A DNA stretch of 5,039 bases, from contig MNZL01000073.1 of the NCBI GenBank assembly GCA_001873585.1, positions 1 through 5,039 of the forward strand. The letters are read 5' to 3'. The notes beneath the pieces were generated by a model, which saw nothing but the letters and a program-made list of their open reading frames with translations, was not told the origin of the DNA and made no database searches. Source of the stretch: Rhodobacterales bacterium CG2_30_65_12. GTDB lineage: Bacteria; Pseudomonadota; Alphaproteobacteria; Rhodobacterales; Rhodobacteraceae. Every line of letters begins with the position of its first letter. The stretch's first letter is position 1. A program made the translations under genes and the position numbers. This document shows, in pieces, positions 1 to 5,039 of this stretch.

Positions 1-512
1 AGATCGCGCCGCCAAGACAGCCCGGTTTCCGCCCTCGGCGCGATCACCGCCACTCGCGAGGGCCGGGCAAAGCCGGGCCGGGCCTCGGCAAAGCCAAGCT
101 GCGCGATCGTGTCCTGCCGCCGAGCGAGTTCATCGAAGGTGGCGCGGGTGCGCATCAGGTGGCGCACGAGGGCGAGCAGGTTCATCTCGTCGAGCGGCTT
201 GGCAAGGTAATCGTCGGCCCCGGCGCGCAGCGCGGCGAGCCGGCTATCGCGGTTGCCGAGCGCGTCGACGATCAGCACCGGGATGGCTTGGGTAAGCGGA
301 TCGCGCTTGAGCGTTGCGCAGAGCGTGGCGGCACTCGTGTCGGCCAATTGGGAAGAGAGGATCAGCAGATCCGGCCGCTGCGATCGCGCCAGCGCCAGCG
401 CGCTACGCCCATCGGCGGCCTGCAGCGCCTGGTAGCGCGCCGCCGCCAGCTTCACTTTCAGGATAATCCTGTTCGTGGCGGTGGAATCGGCTATGAGTAT
501 GCGGCCTGCCAT
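1..512 (-). CDS. PleD-like response regulator, degenerate receiver domain (partial, C-terminus outside window)
   Basis: The frame is open from ATG at 512-510 to the window edge, giving 170 N-terminal residues. It begins MAGRILIADS and aligns without gaps to a PleD/CheY receiver (about residues 3-122). Later landmarks are AGADDYLAKPLDE (98-109) and an RTRATFDEL linker. At the key PleD positions it has Asp9 but Ser10 (second acidic residue), Ser53 instead of the phosphoacceptor Asp (PDLLILSSQL), Asp83 instead of the switch Thr/Ser (IPVLIVDAL), and retained Lys105. It is therefore probably not phosphorylated in the normal way. Residues after about 150 (VAVIAPRAETGLSWRRD) look like the start of a second receiver-like domain, as in PleD. 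A C-terminal GGDEF domain outside the window is likely but not seen. The start is chosen because MxGRILI is the usual beginning of such receivers; no strong Shine-Dalgarno is visible. The gene diverges from the DUF3572 gene. A plain two-receiver protein without an output domain is the alternative. Confidence 0.88.
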   Translation of the reverse strand, partial: MAGRILIADSTATNRIILKVKLAAARYQALQAADGRSALALARSQRPDLLILSSQLADTSAATLCATLKRDPLTQAIPVLIVDALGNRDSRLAALRAGADDYLAKPLDEMNLLALVRHLMRTRATFDELARRQDTIAQLGFAEARPGFARPSRVAVIAPRAETGLSWRRD

Positions 513-609
513 GGTGCTGTGCCGGAAACCTGTTCAACTGCGTCTATTTTGTTAAACAATGGATCAGATTCGTTAACAAAGGGTTTCCAAACCCGCGAAA
601 GGTCCGCCG
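513..609. promoter_or_regulatory. Divergent intergenic region with stacked dyads
   Basis: This 97-bp gap separates the divergent PleD-like and DUF3572 genes and is clearly richer in A+T than its flanks. It holds three dyad-symmetric elements in 46 bases: TTGTT-A-AACAA (549-559), GTTAAC (572-577) within TTCGTTAACAAA (569-580), and GGGTTT-CC-AAACCC (581-594). The TTAA cores are reminiscent of CtrA half-sites (TTAAC), but the full TTAA-N7-TTAAC arrangement is absent because the two TTAA cores are 17 nt apart. No convincing sigma-70 -35/-10 pair could be assigned. A regulatory role is inferred from position and symmetry. Confidence 0.5.
597..602 (+). promoter_or_regulatory. Ribosome binding site of the DUF3572 gene
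   Basis: GAAAGG lies 7 nt upstream of the ATG at 610, which supports that start. It directly follows the GGGTTT-CC-AAACCC inverted repeat, so a hairpin formed by the repeat in mRNA would sit just upstream of the ribosome landing site. Confidence 0.55.
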
Positions 610-888
610 ATGCAGCACGATTATGCCGAAACCATTGGCCTCCAGGCGCTTGGCTGGCTCGCCGGCAACGAAGAGCTTCTCCCGGTGTTCCTCGGCGCCA
701 CCGGCGCGACCGAGGCCGACCTGCGCGCCGGTGCCTCGGACCCCGCCTTTCTTGGCTCGGTGCTCGATTTTCTGACGATGGACGACACCTGGGTGATCGC
801 CTTCTGCGATGGCGCCGGGCTCGACTACGCCGTTCCGCTCTCCGCCCGCCAGGCGCTGCCCGGCGGCGCCCAGATGCACTGGACCTGA
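610..888 (+). CDS. DUF3572-like small conserved protein
   Basis: This 92-residue protein of unknown function matches my recollection of the DUF3572 family of alphaproteobacteria over its full length. Family landmarks are AETIGLQALGWLAGNEELLPVFLGATG (in residues 6-32), a DFLTMDDTWVIAFCD core (53-67) and a C-terminal ALPGGAQMHWT. The composition suggests a small soluble, mainly helical cytoplasmic protein, with no signal peptide or membrane segment. The ATG at 610 has a GAAAGG Shine-Dalgarno 7 nt upstream. Its stop is 4 nt from the HAD hydrolase start, so the two are probably co-transcribed and translationally coupled. It diverges from the PleD-like regulator, which may mean shared control. No biochemical role is known to me, and none can be read from the sequence. 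Confidence 0.88.
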   Translation: MQHDYAETIGLQALGWLAGNEELLPVFLGATGATEADLRAGASDPAFLGSVLDFLTMDDTWVIAFCDGAGLDYAVPLSARQALPGGAQMHWT

Positions 889-892
889 GCCG

Positions 893-1579
893 ATGCGCGC
901 CGAGGGCATTCTGTTCGACAAGGACGGCACGCTGTTTGATTTCAACGCCACCTGGGTGGCCTGGGTCGAGGCGCTGATCGCGCGTTGGGCCGGGGCCGAT
1001 GCGGGCCTTGCCCGGGCGCTGGCCGGGGCGGTGGGGTTCGACCTTGCCGCGCACGCCTTCGAGCCAGACTCGGTGGTGATCGCCGGCACACCTGCGGAGG
1101 TGGCCTGCGCGATCGCCCCGGTGCTTGGTGGCGCGCCCGAAGCCCTGATCGACCGGCTCAACAGCGATAGTGCGGCTGCGCCGATGGCCGAGGCGGTGCC
1201 GCTCGCGCCTCTGCTCAACGGCCTGCGCGGGCAGGGGCTCAAGCTTGGTTTGGCCACCAACGATGGCGAGGCCCCGGCGCGCGCCCATCTCGCGGCGGTC
1301 GGGGTGATCGGGCTATTTGATTTTATCGCCGGGTTCGATTCGGGCCACGGCGCCAAGCCCGGCCCCGGCATGTGCCTCGGGTTTGCCGCCGCCGCCGGGC
1401 TCGCGCCGGCCCGGGTGGTGATGGTTGGCGACAGCCCGCATGATCTCGCCGCCGGGCGCGCGGCGGGGATGCAGACGGTGGCGGTGCTGACCGGCCTCGC
1501 CGGGGCCGAGGTGCTGGCGCCATTGGCCGACGCGGTGCTGCCCGACATCGGCCACTTGCCGCGCTGGCTTGCGGACTGA
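893..1579 (+). CDS. HAD-superfamily hydrolase, phosphoglycolate phosphatase-like
   Basis: This 228-residue protein has all HAD motifs. Motif I is FDKDGTL, with nucleophile Asp9 and acid/base Asp11. Motif II is LATND, with Thr122. The motif III lysine is Lys155 in GAKPGPG, and motif IV is MVGDSPHDL, with Asp180 and Asp184 for magnesium. The helical insert between motifs I and II (about 20-100) is a type C1 cap, as in Gph phosphoglycolate phosphatases and related phosphatases and phosphonatases. The length is normal for that group. It should hydrolyse a small phosphomonoester in the cytoplasm, but the substrate cannot be read from sequence, so Gph is only the nearest label. The start at 893 puts motif I at residue 9. 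An in-frame ATG at 809 would add 28 residues overlapping the DUF3572 gene and is rejected. There is no clear Shine-Dalgarno, which fits coupling to the upstream gene 4 nt away. Confidence 0.9.
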   Translation: MRAEGILFDKDGTLFDFNATWVAWVEALIARWAGADAGLARALAGAVGFDLAAHAFEPDSVVIAGTPAEVACAIAPVLGGAPEALIDRLNSDSAAAPMAEAVPLAPLLNGLRGQGLKLGLATNDGEAPARAHLAAVGVIGLFDFIAGFDSGHGAKPGPGMCLGFAAAAGLAPARVVMVGDSPHDLAAGRAAGMQTVAVLTGLAGAEVLAPLADAVLPDIGHLPRWLAD

Positions 1580-1679
1580 GCCTGCTGGGGAGCGCGAAAA
1601 ATCATCCTTTTGGTCAGACGTTTTTGCTTCGTTAAGAAATGTTCGCTACCGTGAGGAAAGGATTGACGAAGGCGGCAAC
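1580..1679 (+). promoter_or_regulatory. Probable promoter region of the H-NOX/diguanylate cyclase operon
   Basis: This 100-bp gap precedes the H-NOX-like gene and is AT-rich between 1596 and 1642. A weak sigma-70-like pair may be TTGGTC (1610-1615) and TTAAGA (1632-1637), 16 nt apart. The second overlaps TTCGTTAAGAAA (1628-1639), which differs by one base from TTCGTTAACAAA (569-580) upstream of the DUF3572 gene. GAAGG (1668-1672) is the Shine-Dalgarno, 7 nt from the ATG. I found no FNR/Dnr-type TTGAT-N4-ATCAA dyad. The gap also follows the HAD gene; no hairpin terminator with a T tract was convincing, although TTTTT occurs at 1621-1625. Confidence 0.4.
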
Positions 1680-2291
1680 ATGCACGGGCTGATCATACGG
1701 TCGTTCGAAGGGTTTCTGCGCAACACCTACGGCGCGGCATTCTGGGAAGACATGGTAAGTGCGCTTGATGCCGGGATCGACCGGTTCGAGCCGATGTTTC
1801 ATTATGACGATGCGCTTGCGGCGCGGCTCGTCGACGTGGCCAGCGCCCGGCTCGGTAAGCCCGCCGACGGGCTGTTCGAGGATTATGGCACCTATCTCGT
1901 CGCCCACCCGGCTTCCGAGCGGGTGCGTCGGCTGTTGCGTTTCGGCGGTGTGGATTACGAGGATTTTCTCGGCTCTCTTGAAGACCTTGCCGGGCGGGCG
2001 CGGTTGGCGGTGCCCGATCTCGATCTGCCCCGGCTCGAGCTCGTCGATCTCGGTGTCGGCGATTACCGATTGAGCCTGTTCACCCCGCTGATCGGCGCGG
2101 CCTCGGTCTATCTCGGGCTGCTGCGGGCGCTGGCCGACGATTACGGCGCGTTGGTGGTGATTGAGCCCGATGGGCACGTGAAGGGTGCGGATCGGCTGTC
2201 GATCCGCCTGCTCAAGGCCGATTTCGCGCAAGGGCGGGGCTTCGCGCTGGCCGACGACGGCACGGGCGCGGCGCACAGGGGGGGCAGATGA
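1680..2291 (+). CDS. H-NOX-like (HNOB) protein lacking the heme-ligating histidine
   Basis: This 203-residue protein has the H-NOX fold signature: N-terminal MHGLIIRSFEGFLRNTYG, the middle GGVDYEDFLGSLEDL (89-103), the PDLDLP segment and a C-terminal LLRALADDYGALVVI strand. H-NOX proteins bind heme and sense NO or O2 through a proximal His (His102 in Thermoanaerobacter, His105 in guanylate cyclase). Here the equivalent residue is Ala104. Pro117 sits 13 residues later, as expected, so the alignment is firm. The YxSxR propionate motif is R130-L-S132-L-F134, with only Ser kept. Normal heme binding is therefore unlikely. The ATG at 1680 matches the canonical MxG start and has GAAGG 7 nt upstream; an upstream in-frame ATG at 1569 overlaps the HAD gene and is rejected. 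It overlaps the cyclase gene by ATGA, so the pair is an operon, and the protein probably controls that cyclase by direct contact. Confidence 0.87.
   Translation: MHGLIIRSFEGFLRNTYGAAFWEDMVSALDAGIDRFEPMFHYDDALAARLVDVASARLGKPADGLFEDYGTYLVAHPASERVRRLLRFGGVDYEDFLGSLEDLAGRARLAVPDLDLPRLELVDLGVGDYRLSLFTPLIGAASVYLGLLRALADDYGALVVIEPDGHVKGADRLSIRLLKADFAQGRGFALADDGTGAAHRGGR
2278..2287 (+). promoter_or_regulatory. G7 run: Shine-Dalgarno of the cyclase gene and potential slippery site
   Basis: Seven consecutive G (2278-2284, preceded by A) lie at the very end of the H-NOX-like gene, 3 nt before the cyclase ATG at 2288. AGGGGG can act as a Shine-Dalgarno. In the H-NOX frame the heptamer at 2279-2285 reads G GGG GGC, which fits the X XXY YYZ pattern of -1 frameshift sites. 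A -1 shift here enters the cyclase frame with no stop before its ATG. Confidence 0.45.
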
Positions 2292-3331
2292 CACCTCACC
2301 CGCAGCTTCCCCCCGGCTCGATCAGCCTCGCGCCGGAGGCCCTCAACAGGCTCTTGCCGATGCACGTGCTGGTCGATGGCAAGGGGATCATCGCCCATGC
2401 TGGGCCAACGGTGGCCAAGATCCACCCCGGCCAGGGGCTCATCGGACGGCGGTTTTTCGACGTGTTCGCGCCGCGCCGTCCGCGCCACACCGAAGACCTT
2501 GAAGAAATCTGCTTTCTCGCCGGTGGCAAGTTCACCTTGCGGATGTGCGATGCCGCCAGTACGCCGCTGATCGCCACGGCTGTCTGCCCGGCCTCGGGCG
2601 CGGGCGTTCTGGTCAACCTCTCGTTCGGGATCGCAGTGGTGGAGGCGGTGGCGCGGTTCCGCCTCGCAGGCTCCGATTTTGCCGCCACCGACCTCACCCT
2701 CGAGATGCTCTACCTGGTCGAAGCCAATGCCGCGGCGATGGCCGAAAGCCGGATGCTCAACGAACGGCTGCACGGTGCCAAGATCGAGGCCGAGGCCGAG
2801 GCGCTGTCTGACATGCTCACCGGCCTGCAGAATCGCCGCGCGCTGGATCAGATGCTGTCGCGCATGATCGCGCGCGGCATGCCGTTTACGCTGATGCATC
2901 TCGATCTCGATTTTTTCAAACAGGTAAACGATACGCTGGGCCATGCGGCCGGCGATCTGGTGCTCAAGGAGGTGGCCCGAATCCTGCTTGACGAAACCCG
3001 TGATGAAGATGTGGTGGCGCGCGTCGGCGGCGACGAGTTCGTTATCATTGCCAATGGATTGACGGATTACTCTCGGCTGCGCGCCATCGCCGGTCGGCTG
3101 ATCCGTCGGCTCGAGGAGCCGGTGCCCTATGGCGATTGCGCCGCTCGAATTTCAGCCTCGATCGGCATGGCCGTCTCGACCCACTACACCGCGGTGGACG
3201 CGGCCACACTGATGCACGACGCCGACGTCGCGCTTTACGCCTCGAAGGCGCGGGGGCGGGCCTGTTTTTCGTTTCACGCGCCGGGGATGGAGGAGCCCGA
3301 AGAGGCAGTGTCTGACGTCAGTTTGGTCTGA
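2288..3331 (+). CDS. HNOBA-GGDEF diguanylate cyclase, partner of the H-NOX-like protein
   Basis: This 347-residue protein makes cyclic di-GMP from two GTP. Residues about 20-115 form an HNOBA (H-NOX-associated, PAS-like) domain resembling soluble guanylate cyclase: LPMHVLVDGKGIIAHAGP, then GRRFFDVFAPRRP. A helical, probably coiled-coil, segment follows (about 135-173). The GGDEF domain begins at DMLTGLQNRRALD (175-187). It contains LDLDFFKQVND with metal ligand Asp206, GHAAGD with Asp223, an intact R-V-GGDEF (247-251), and DADVALYASKARGR near the end. RDED (238-241) five residues before GGDEF is an RxxD inhibitory site, so product inhibition is expected. No membrane segment is visible, so it is cytoplasmic. 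The start is the ATG of the ATGA overlap with the H-NOX-like gene. The next ATG, at 2360, would cut into the HNOBA domain. The sequence shows nothing inactivating; enzymatic activity is inferred. Confidence 0.93.
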   Translation: MTPHPQLPPGSISLAPEALNRLLPMHVLVDGKGIIAHAGPTVAKIHPGQGLIGRRFFDVFAPRRPRHTEDLEEICFLAGGKFTLRMCDAASTPLIATAVCPASGAGVLVNLSFGIAVVEAVARFRLAGSDFAATDLTLEMLYLVEANAAAMAESRMLNERLHGAKIEAEAEALSDMLTGLQNRRALDQMLSRMIARGMPFTLMHLDLDFFKQVNDTLGHAAGDLVLKEVARILLDETRDEDVVARVGGDEFVIIANGLTDYSRLRAIAGRLIRRLEEPVPYGDCAARISASIGMAVSTHYTAVDAATLMHDADVALYASKARGRACFSFHAPGMEEPEEAVSDVSLV

Positions 3332-3363
3332 GCGTGGGATCGGATCGCGGCTTGCGCCGGGCT

Positions 3364-3377
3364 CGCGGGCGCCCGCG
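3364..3377. terminator. GC-rich palindrome between convergent genes
   Basis: CGCGGGCGCCCGCG is a perfect 14-bp palindrome in the 49-bp gap between the convergent stops of the cyclase gene (3331) and the minus-strand gene (3381). Its symmetry would serve both directions. It lacks a T tract and has room for only a short stem with a 4-base loop, so it is at best a weak or factor-assisted terminator. Confidence 0.25.
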
Positions 3378-3380
3378 CTG

Positions 3381-5039
3381 TCATCCCCCTGAACAGGCTG
3401 CTAATGCAGCCATTGCCCGACCGCTGCCGAGCAGCGGCAAGGTGCGCTGCCAGGGCGCAGCGGCTTCCCCCGGCCCAGAGGCGGTGGCTTCGAGCAGCAG
3501 GCCCGTGGCGAGGCGGTTGGCCATCGCCGCAAATGGCCCGAGATCGCCGCGCCAGGCCCCGGCCTGCCACGCGCCCGAAGCTTTGAGCGGGGCAGAATCG
3601 AGCGCCAGCGCGAGGGCTTCCCCCTCGGCGAGATCTGGCACAGGGTCGGGGGTGATCGTCAGAACCATCGCGCCGGTATCCACCGCGAAGACGAAGCGCG
3701 CGCCGGTCACCGGGGCGCTGACGCTGCACGCCTCCGTGTCGAGTTGCCAGAGTGGGGCAAAATCGCGCCCCAGCGCCCCGAGTTGGCGGCATTGCAGCAG
3801 CTCGATCCGGTCTTGCGCGCCGAACTTGACAGCGAGGCGCGGTGCCGGGCCGGCAGCCTCCACCTGGGCGAGCGTCATCGGCGTGACGATCCCGGGGGCA
3901 ATGCCATTGCGGCAGGCGAGCCGGGCGAGCAAGGTGCCGGCGTCGTCGGCGACGGAGACGAGATCGCAGCCGGTGGCCACGGCATTGAACAACAGCATCC
4001 GGCGCGAGGTCAGCAGCACTGTGCCGATCGGCGGACCATCGAGCGGATTGAGCCCGGGCAGGGCGGTATCGAGCCGGTCGGGATCTGCAATCGCTTTGGT
4101 ATAGGCGATGCAATCGACGAGCGAGGGGGCCCAAATGCCGCGAAGCTCGGCGGCGAGGCGTGCGGCGGTATCAACCGGCCCGAACCCGGCGGGCAGGGGG
4201 GAGGCTTCCGGCGCGGAGGTGGGGGCCGGCTCTGCGTCGGCGGTCGGTTCCGGGTCGGCCACCGTGCGCATCGCAGCGCTATCTGCGGTCGTTTGCCTTT
4301 CGGCGTCCACAGCCAAAGCCACCTCGGCCCCGGTAAGCGGCGCTTCCTGCGGCATCGCCAAAGCAGCGGTTTCGGTGGTCTCGTCCGGGATGAGCGCGGC
4401 AACTTTGCTGCGCACCTTGGCGGCGCTCATTACCGTGCCGTCAAACACGAACACCGGCCAGGCATCGTAGATCGTGCGGCCGCGCCAGGCCTCGGTTTCG
4501 CGTTTGTCCGACCATGCGGCGGGGTAGGCGCGGGCTTTTCCCCGGTTGAACGCGCAGTCCGGGCCGCGTCCGGCCTCAAGCCCCGCCGCAGTGTAGGCCG
4601 CCGAAACGAGCGCCTCGAACGCGCCGCGCCCGCGGCCGGTGTCGATCGCCTCGAGGGCGGCGCGGGCGGGCTCGCTGGCGAGCGCTTTCCAGGTTGGCGA
4701 AAACCCCTCCGGCCCGGCGCATACCAGTGCGAGATTGGCCCAGATCGCGCTGTCCTGCCCGGTGAAGGTAAACAGATGCGTGACCTCAAGCGCCTCCGCT
4801 GCCAGCGCGGCGGCAAGTGTGGCACGGGGCAGCAGCGCCTCTTCGCGGGCGATATCGTTGCTGGCGTGGACGATCACCAGGCGCGCCGCGGCCCCAGGCG
4901 CGCCTTCGGTCACCACGAAGGCCGGAGCCATCAGCGCGCCCGCGTCATAGTGCAGGCCAGTCGGTGCGGGCTGGGCGAGCGCGGCGCGCTCTTCGGCCAG
5001 GCCGGGGGTGTCGGGGGCCAGCGCAAGGGCGGCGTCATA
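3381..5039 (-). CDS. Large protein of unknown function (partial, N-terminus outside window)
   Basis: The frame is open from the window edge to TGA at 3383-3381, giving the last 552 residues. The first ATG inside the window (4931) is unlikely to be the start, because the 36 upstream codons read as normal coding sequence (HYDAGAL before the Met). I do not recognise the family. An N-terminal region (about 1-220) holds RLVIVHASNDIAREE, HLFTFTGQDSAIWANLA, PDCAFNRGKARAYP and TIYDAWPVFVFDGTVM. A Pro/Ala/Glu-rich linker (about 229-286) leads to a C-terminal region starting LRGIWAPSLVDC, with scattered cysteines and beta-rich stretches such as ARFVFAVDTGAMVLTITPDP. The G-x-W-x5-C opening resembles small secreted domains, so an envelope or periplasmic site is possible. 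A signal peptide would lie outside the window, and no membrane segment is seen. It converges on the cyclase gene and is not part of that operon. Confidence 0.8.
   Translation of the reverse strand, partial: YDAALALAPDTPGLAEERAALAQPAPTGLHYDAGALMAPAFVVTEGAPGAAARLVIVHASNDIAREEALLPRATLAAALAAEALEVTHLFTFTGQDSAIWANLALVCAGPEGFSPTWKALASEPARAALEAIDTGRGRGAFEALVSAAYTAAGLEAGRGPDCAFNRGKARAYPAAWSDKRETEAWRGRTIYDAWPVFVFDGTVMSAAKVRSKVAALIPDETTETAALAMPQEAPLTGAEVALAVDAERQTTADSAAMRTVADPEPTADAEPAPTSAPEASPLPAGFGPVDTAARLAAELRGIWAPSLVDCIAYTKAIADPDRLDTALPGLNPLDGPPIGTVLLTSRRMLLFNAVATGCDLVSVADDAGTLLARLACRNGIAPGIVTPMTLAQVEAAGPAPRLAVKFGAQDRIELLQCRQLGALGRDFAPLWQLDTEACSVSAPVTGARFVFAVDTGAMVLTITPDPVPDLAEGEALALALDSAPLKASGAWQAGAWRGDLGPFAAMANRLATGLLLEATASGPGEAAAPWQRTLPLLGSGRAMAALAACSGG

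Noticed and set aside
61..90. Possible frameshift in the PleD-like gene near the repeated CCGGG/GGCC stretch
   Set aside because: Rereading the complement base by base gives a continuous frame (FAEARPGFARPSRVAVIAP) to the window edge.
549..577. Full CtrA binding site (TTAA-N7-TTAAC)
   Set aside because: The two TTAA cores are 17 nt apart, not 7, so only half-site resemblance is supported.
809..892. Alternative upstream start for the HAD hydrolase
   Set aside because: It would add 28 Pro/Arg-rich residues overlapping the DUF3572 gene; motif I sits at the normal distance from the ATG at 893.
544..1605. Long minus-strand open frame (353 codons) opposite the DUF3572 and HAD genes
   Set aside because: Its translation is low-complexity Ala/Ser/Pro/Arg without motifs, and it lies antisense to two genes with clear family motifs; it is a GC-rich shadow frame.
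1569..1679. Upstream in-frame start for the H-NOX-like gene
   Set aside because: It overlaps the end of the HAD gene and adds 37 non-family residues; H-NOX proteins begin at MxG, matching the ATG at 1680 with its Shine-Dalgarno.
1580..1679. NO-responsive FNR/Dnr-type operator before the H-NOX-like gene
   Set aside because: TTGAC occurs at 1663-1667 but has no matching right half and lies too near the start codon.
2141..2944. Minus-strand open frame (267 codons) opposite the H-NOX/cyclase overlap
   Set aside because: It is antisense to the HNOBA and GGDEF coding sequence, shows no recognisable domain and is rich in Arg/His/Gly, as expected of a shadow frame.
3334..4104. Plus-strand open frame (256 codons) opposite the large minus-strand gene
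   Set aside because: It has Ser/Ala/Arg-rich, motif-free composition. The minus-strand frame runs 552 codons without a stop with protein-like composition, so that is the coding one.

Overview
The window is high-GC DNA packed with genes and fits an alphaproteobacterium, most likely a member of the Rhodobacteraceae. The evidence is a PleD-like receiver beginning MAGRILIAD, a DUF3572-type protein and an H-NOX-like gene overlapping a GGDEF gene, all of which I associate with that family. This placement rests on protein resemblance only; no rRNA or other marker is present.

Layout: (1) 1-512, minus strand: N-terminal 170 residues of a PleD/CheY-type response regulator, cut by the window edge. (2) 513-609: divergent regulatory gap with three close dyad-symmetric sequences. 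(3) 610-888 and 893-1579, plus strand: a DUF3572-like small protein and a HAD-family (phosphoglycolate phosphatase-like) hydrolase, 4 nt apart. (4) 1580-1679: AT-richer gap with a probable promoter. (5) 1680-2291 and 2288-3331, plus strand: an H-NOX-like protein and an HNOBA-GGDEF diguanylate cyclase, overlapping by ATGA. (6) 3332-3380: short convergent gap with a GC-rich palindrome. (7) 3381-5039, minus strand: C-terminal 552 residues of a large protein I do not recognise. There are no RNA genes, mobile elements or CRISPR arrays, and no gap longer than 100 bases.

The theme is cyclic-di-GMP signalling. The H-NOX/HNOBA/coiled-coil/GGDEF order, split over two overlapping genes, copies the order of domains in soluble guanylate cyclase, with a GGDEF domain as the output. 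The cyclase looks fully active: it has GGDEF, an RxxD inhibitory site and metal-binding aspartates. The H-NOX partner, however, has Ala where the proximal heme His belongs and keeps only the Ser of the YxSxR heme-propionate motif, so it probably does not bind heme in the usual way. The PleD-like receiver is degenerate in a similar manner: it has Ser at the phosphoacceptor position 53, Asp at the switch Thr position 83 and Ser at acidic position 10. Two regulatory input domains in 3 kb have therefore lost their classical input chemistry. The slippery-looking G GGG GGC run at the H-NOX/cyclase overlap could in principle yield an H-NOX-HNOBA-GGDEF fusion by -1 frameshifting; this is speculative.
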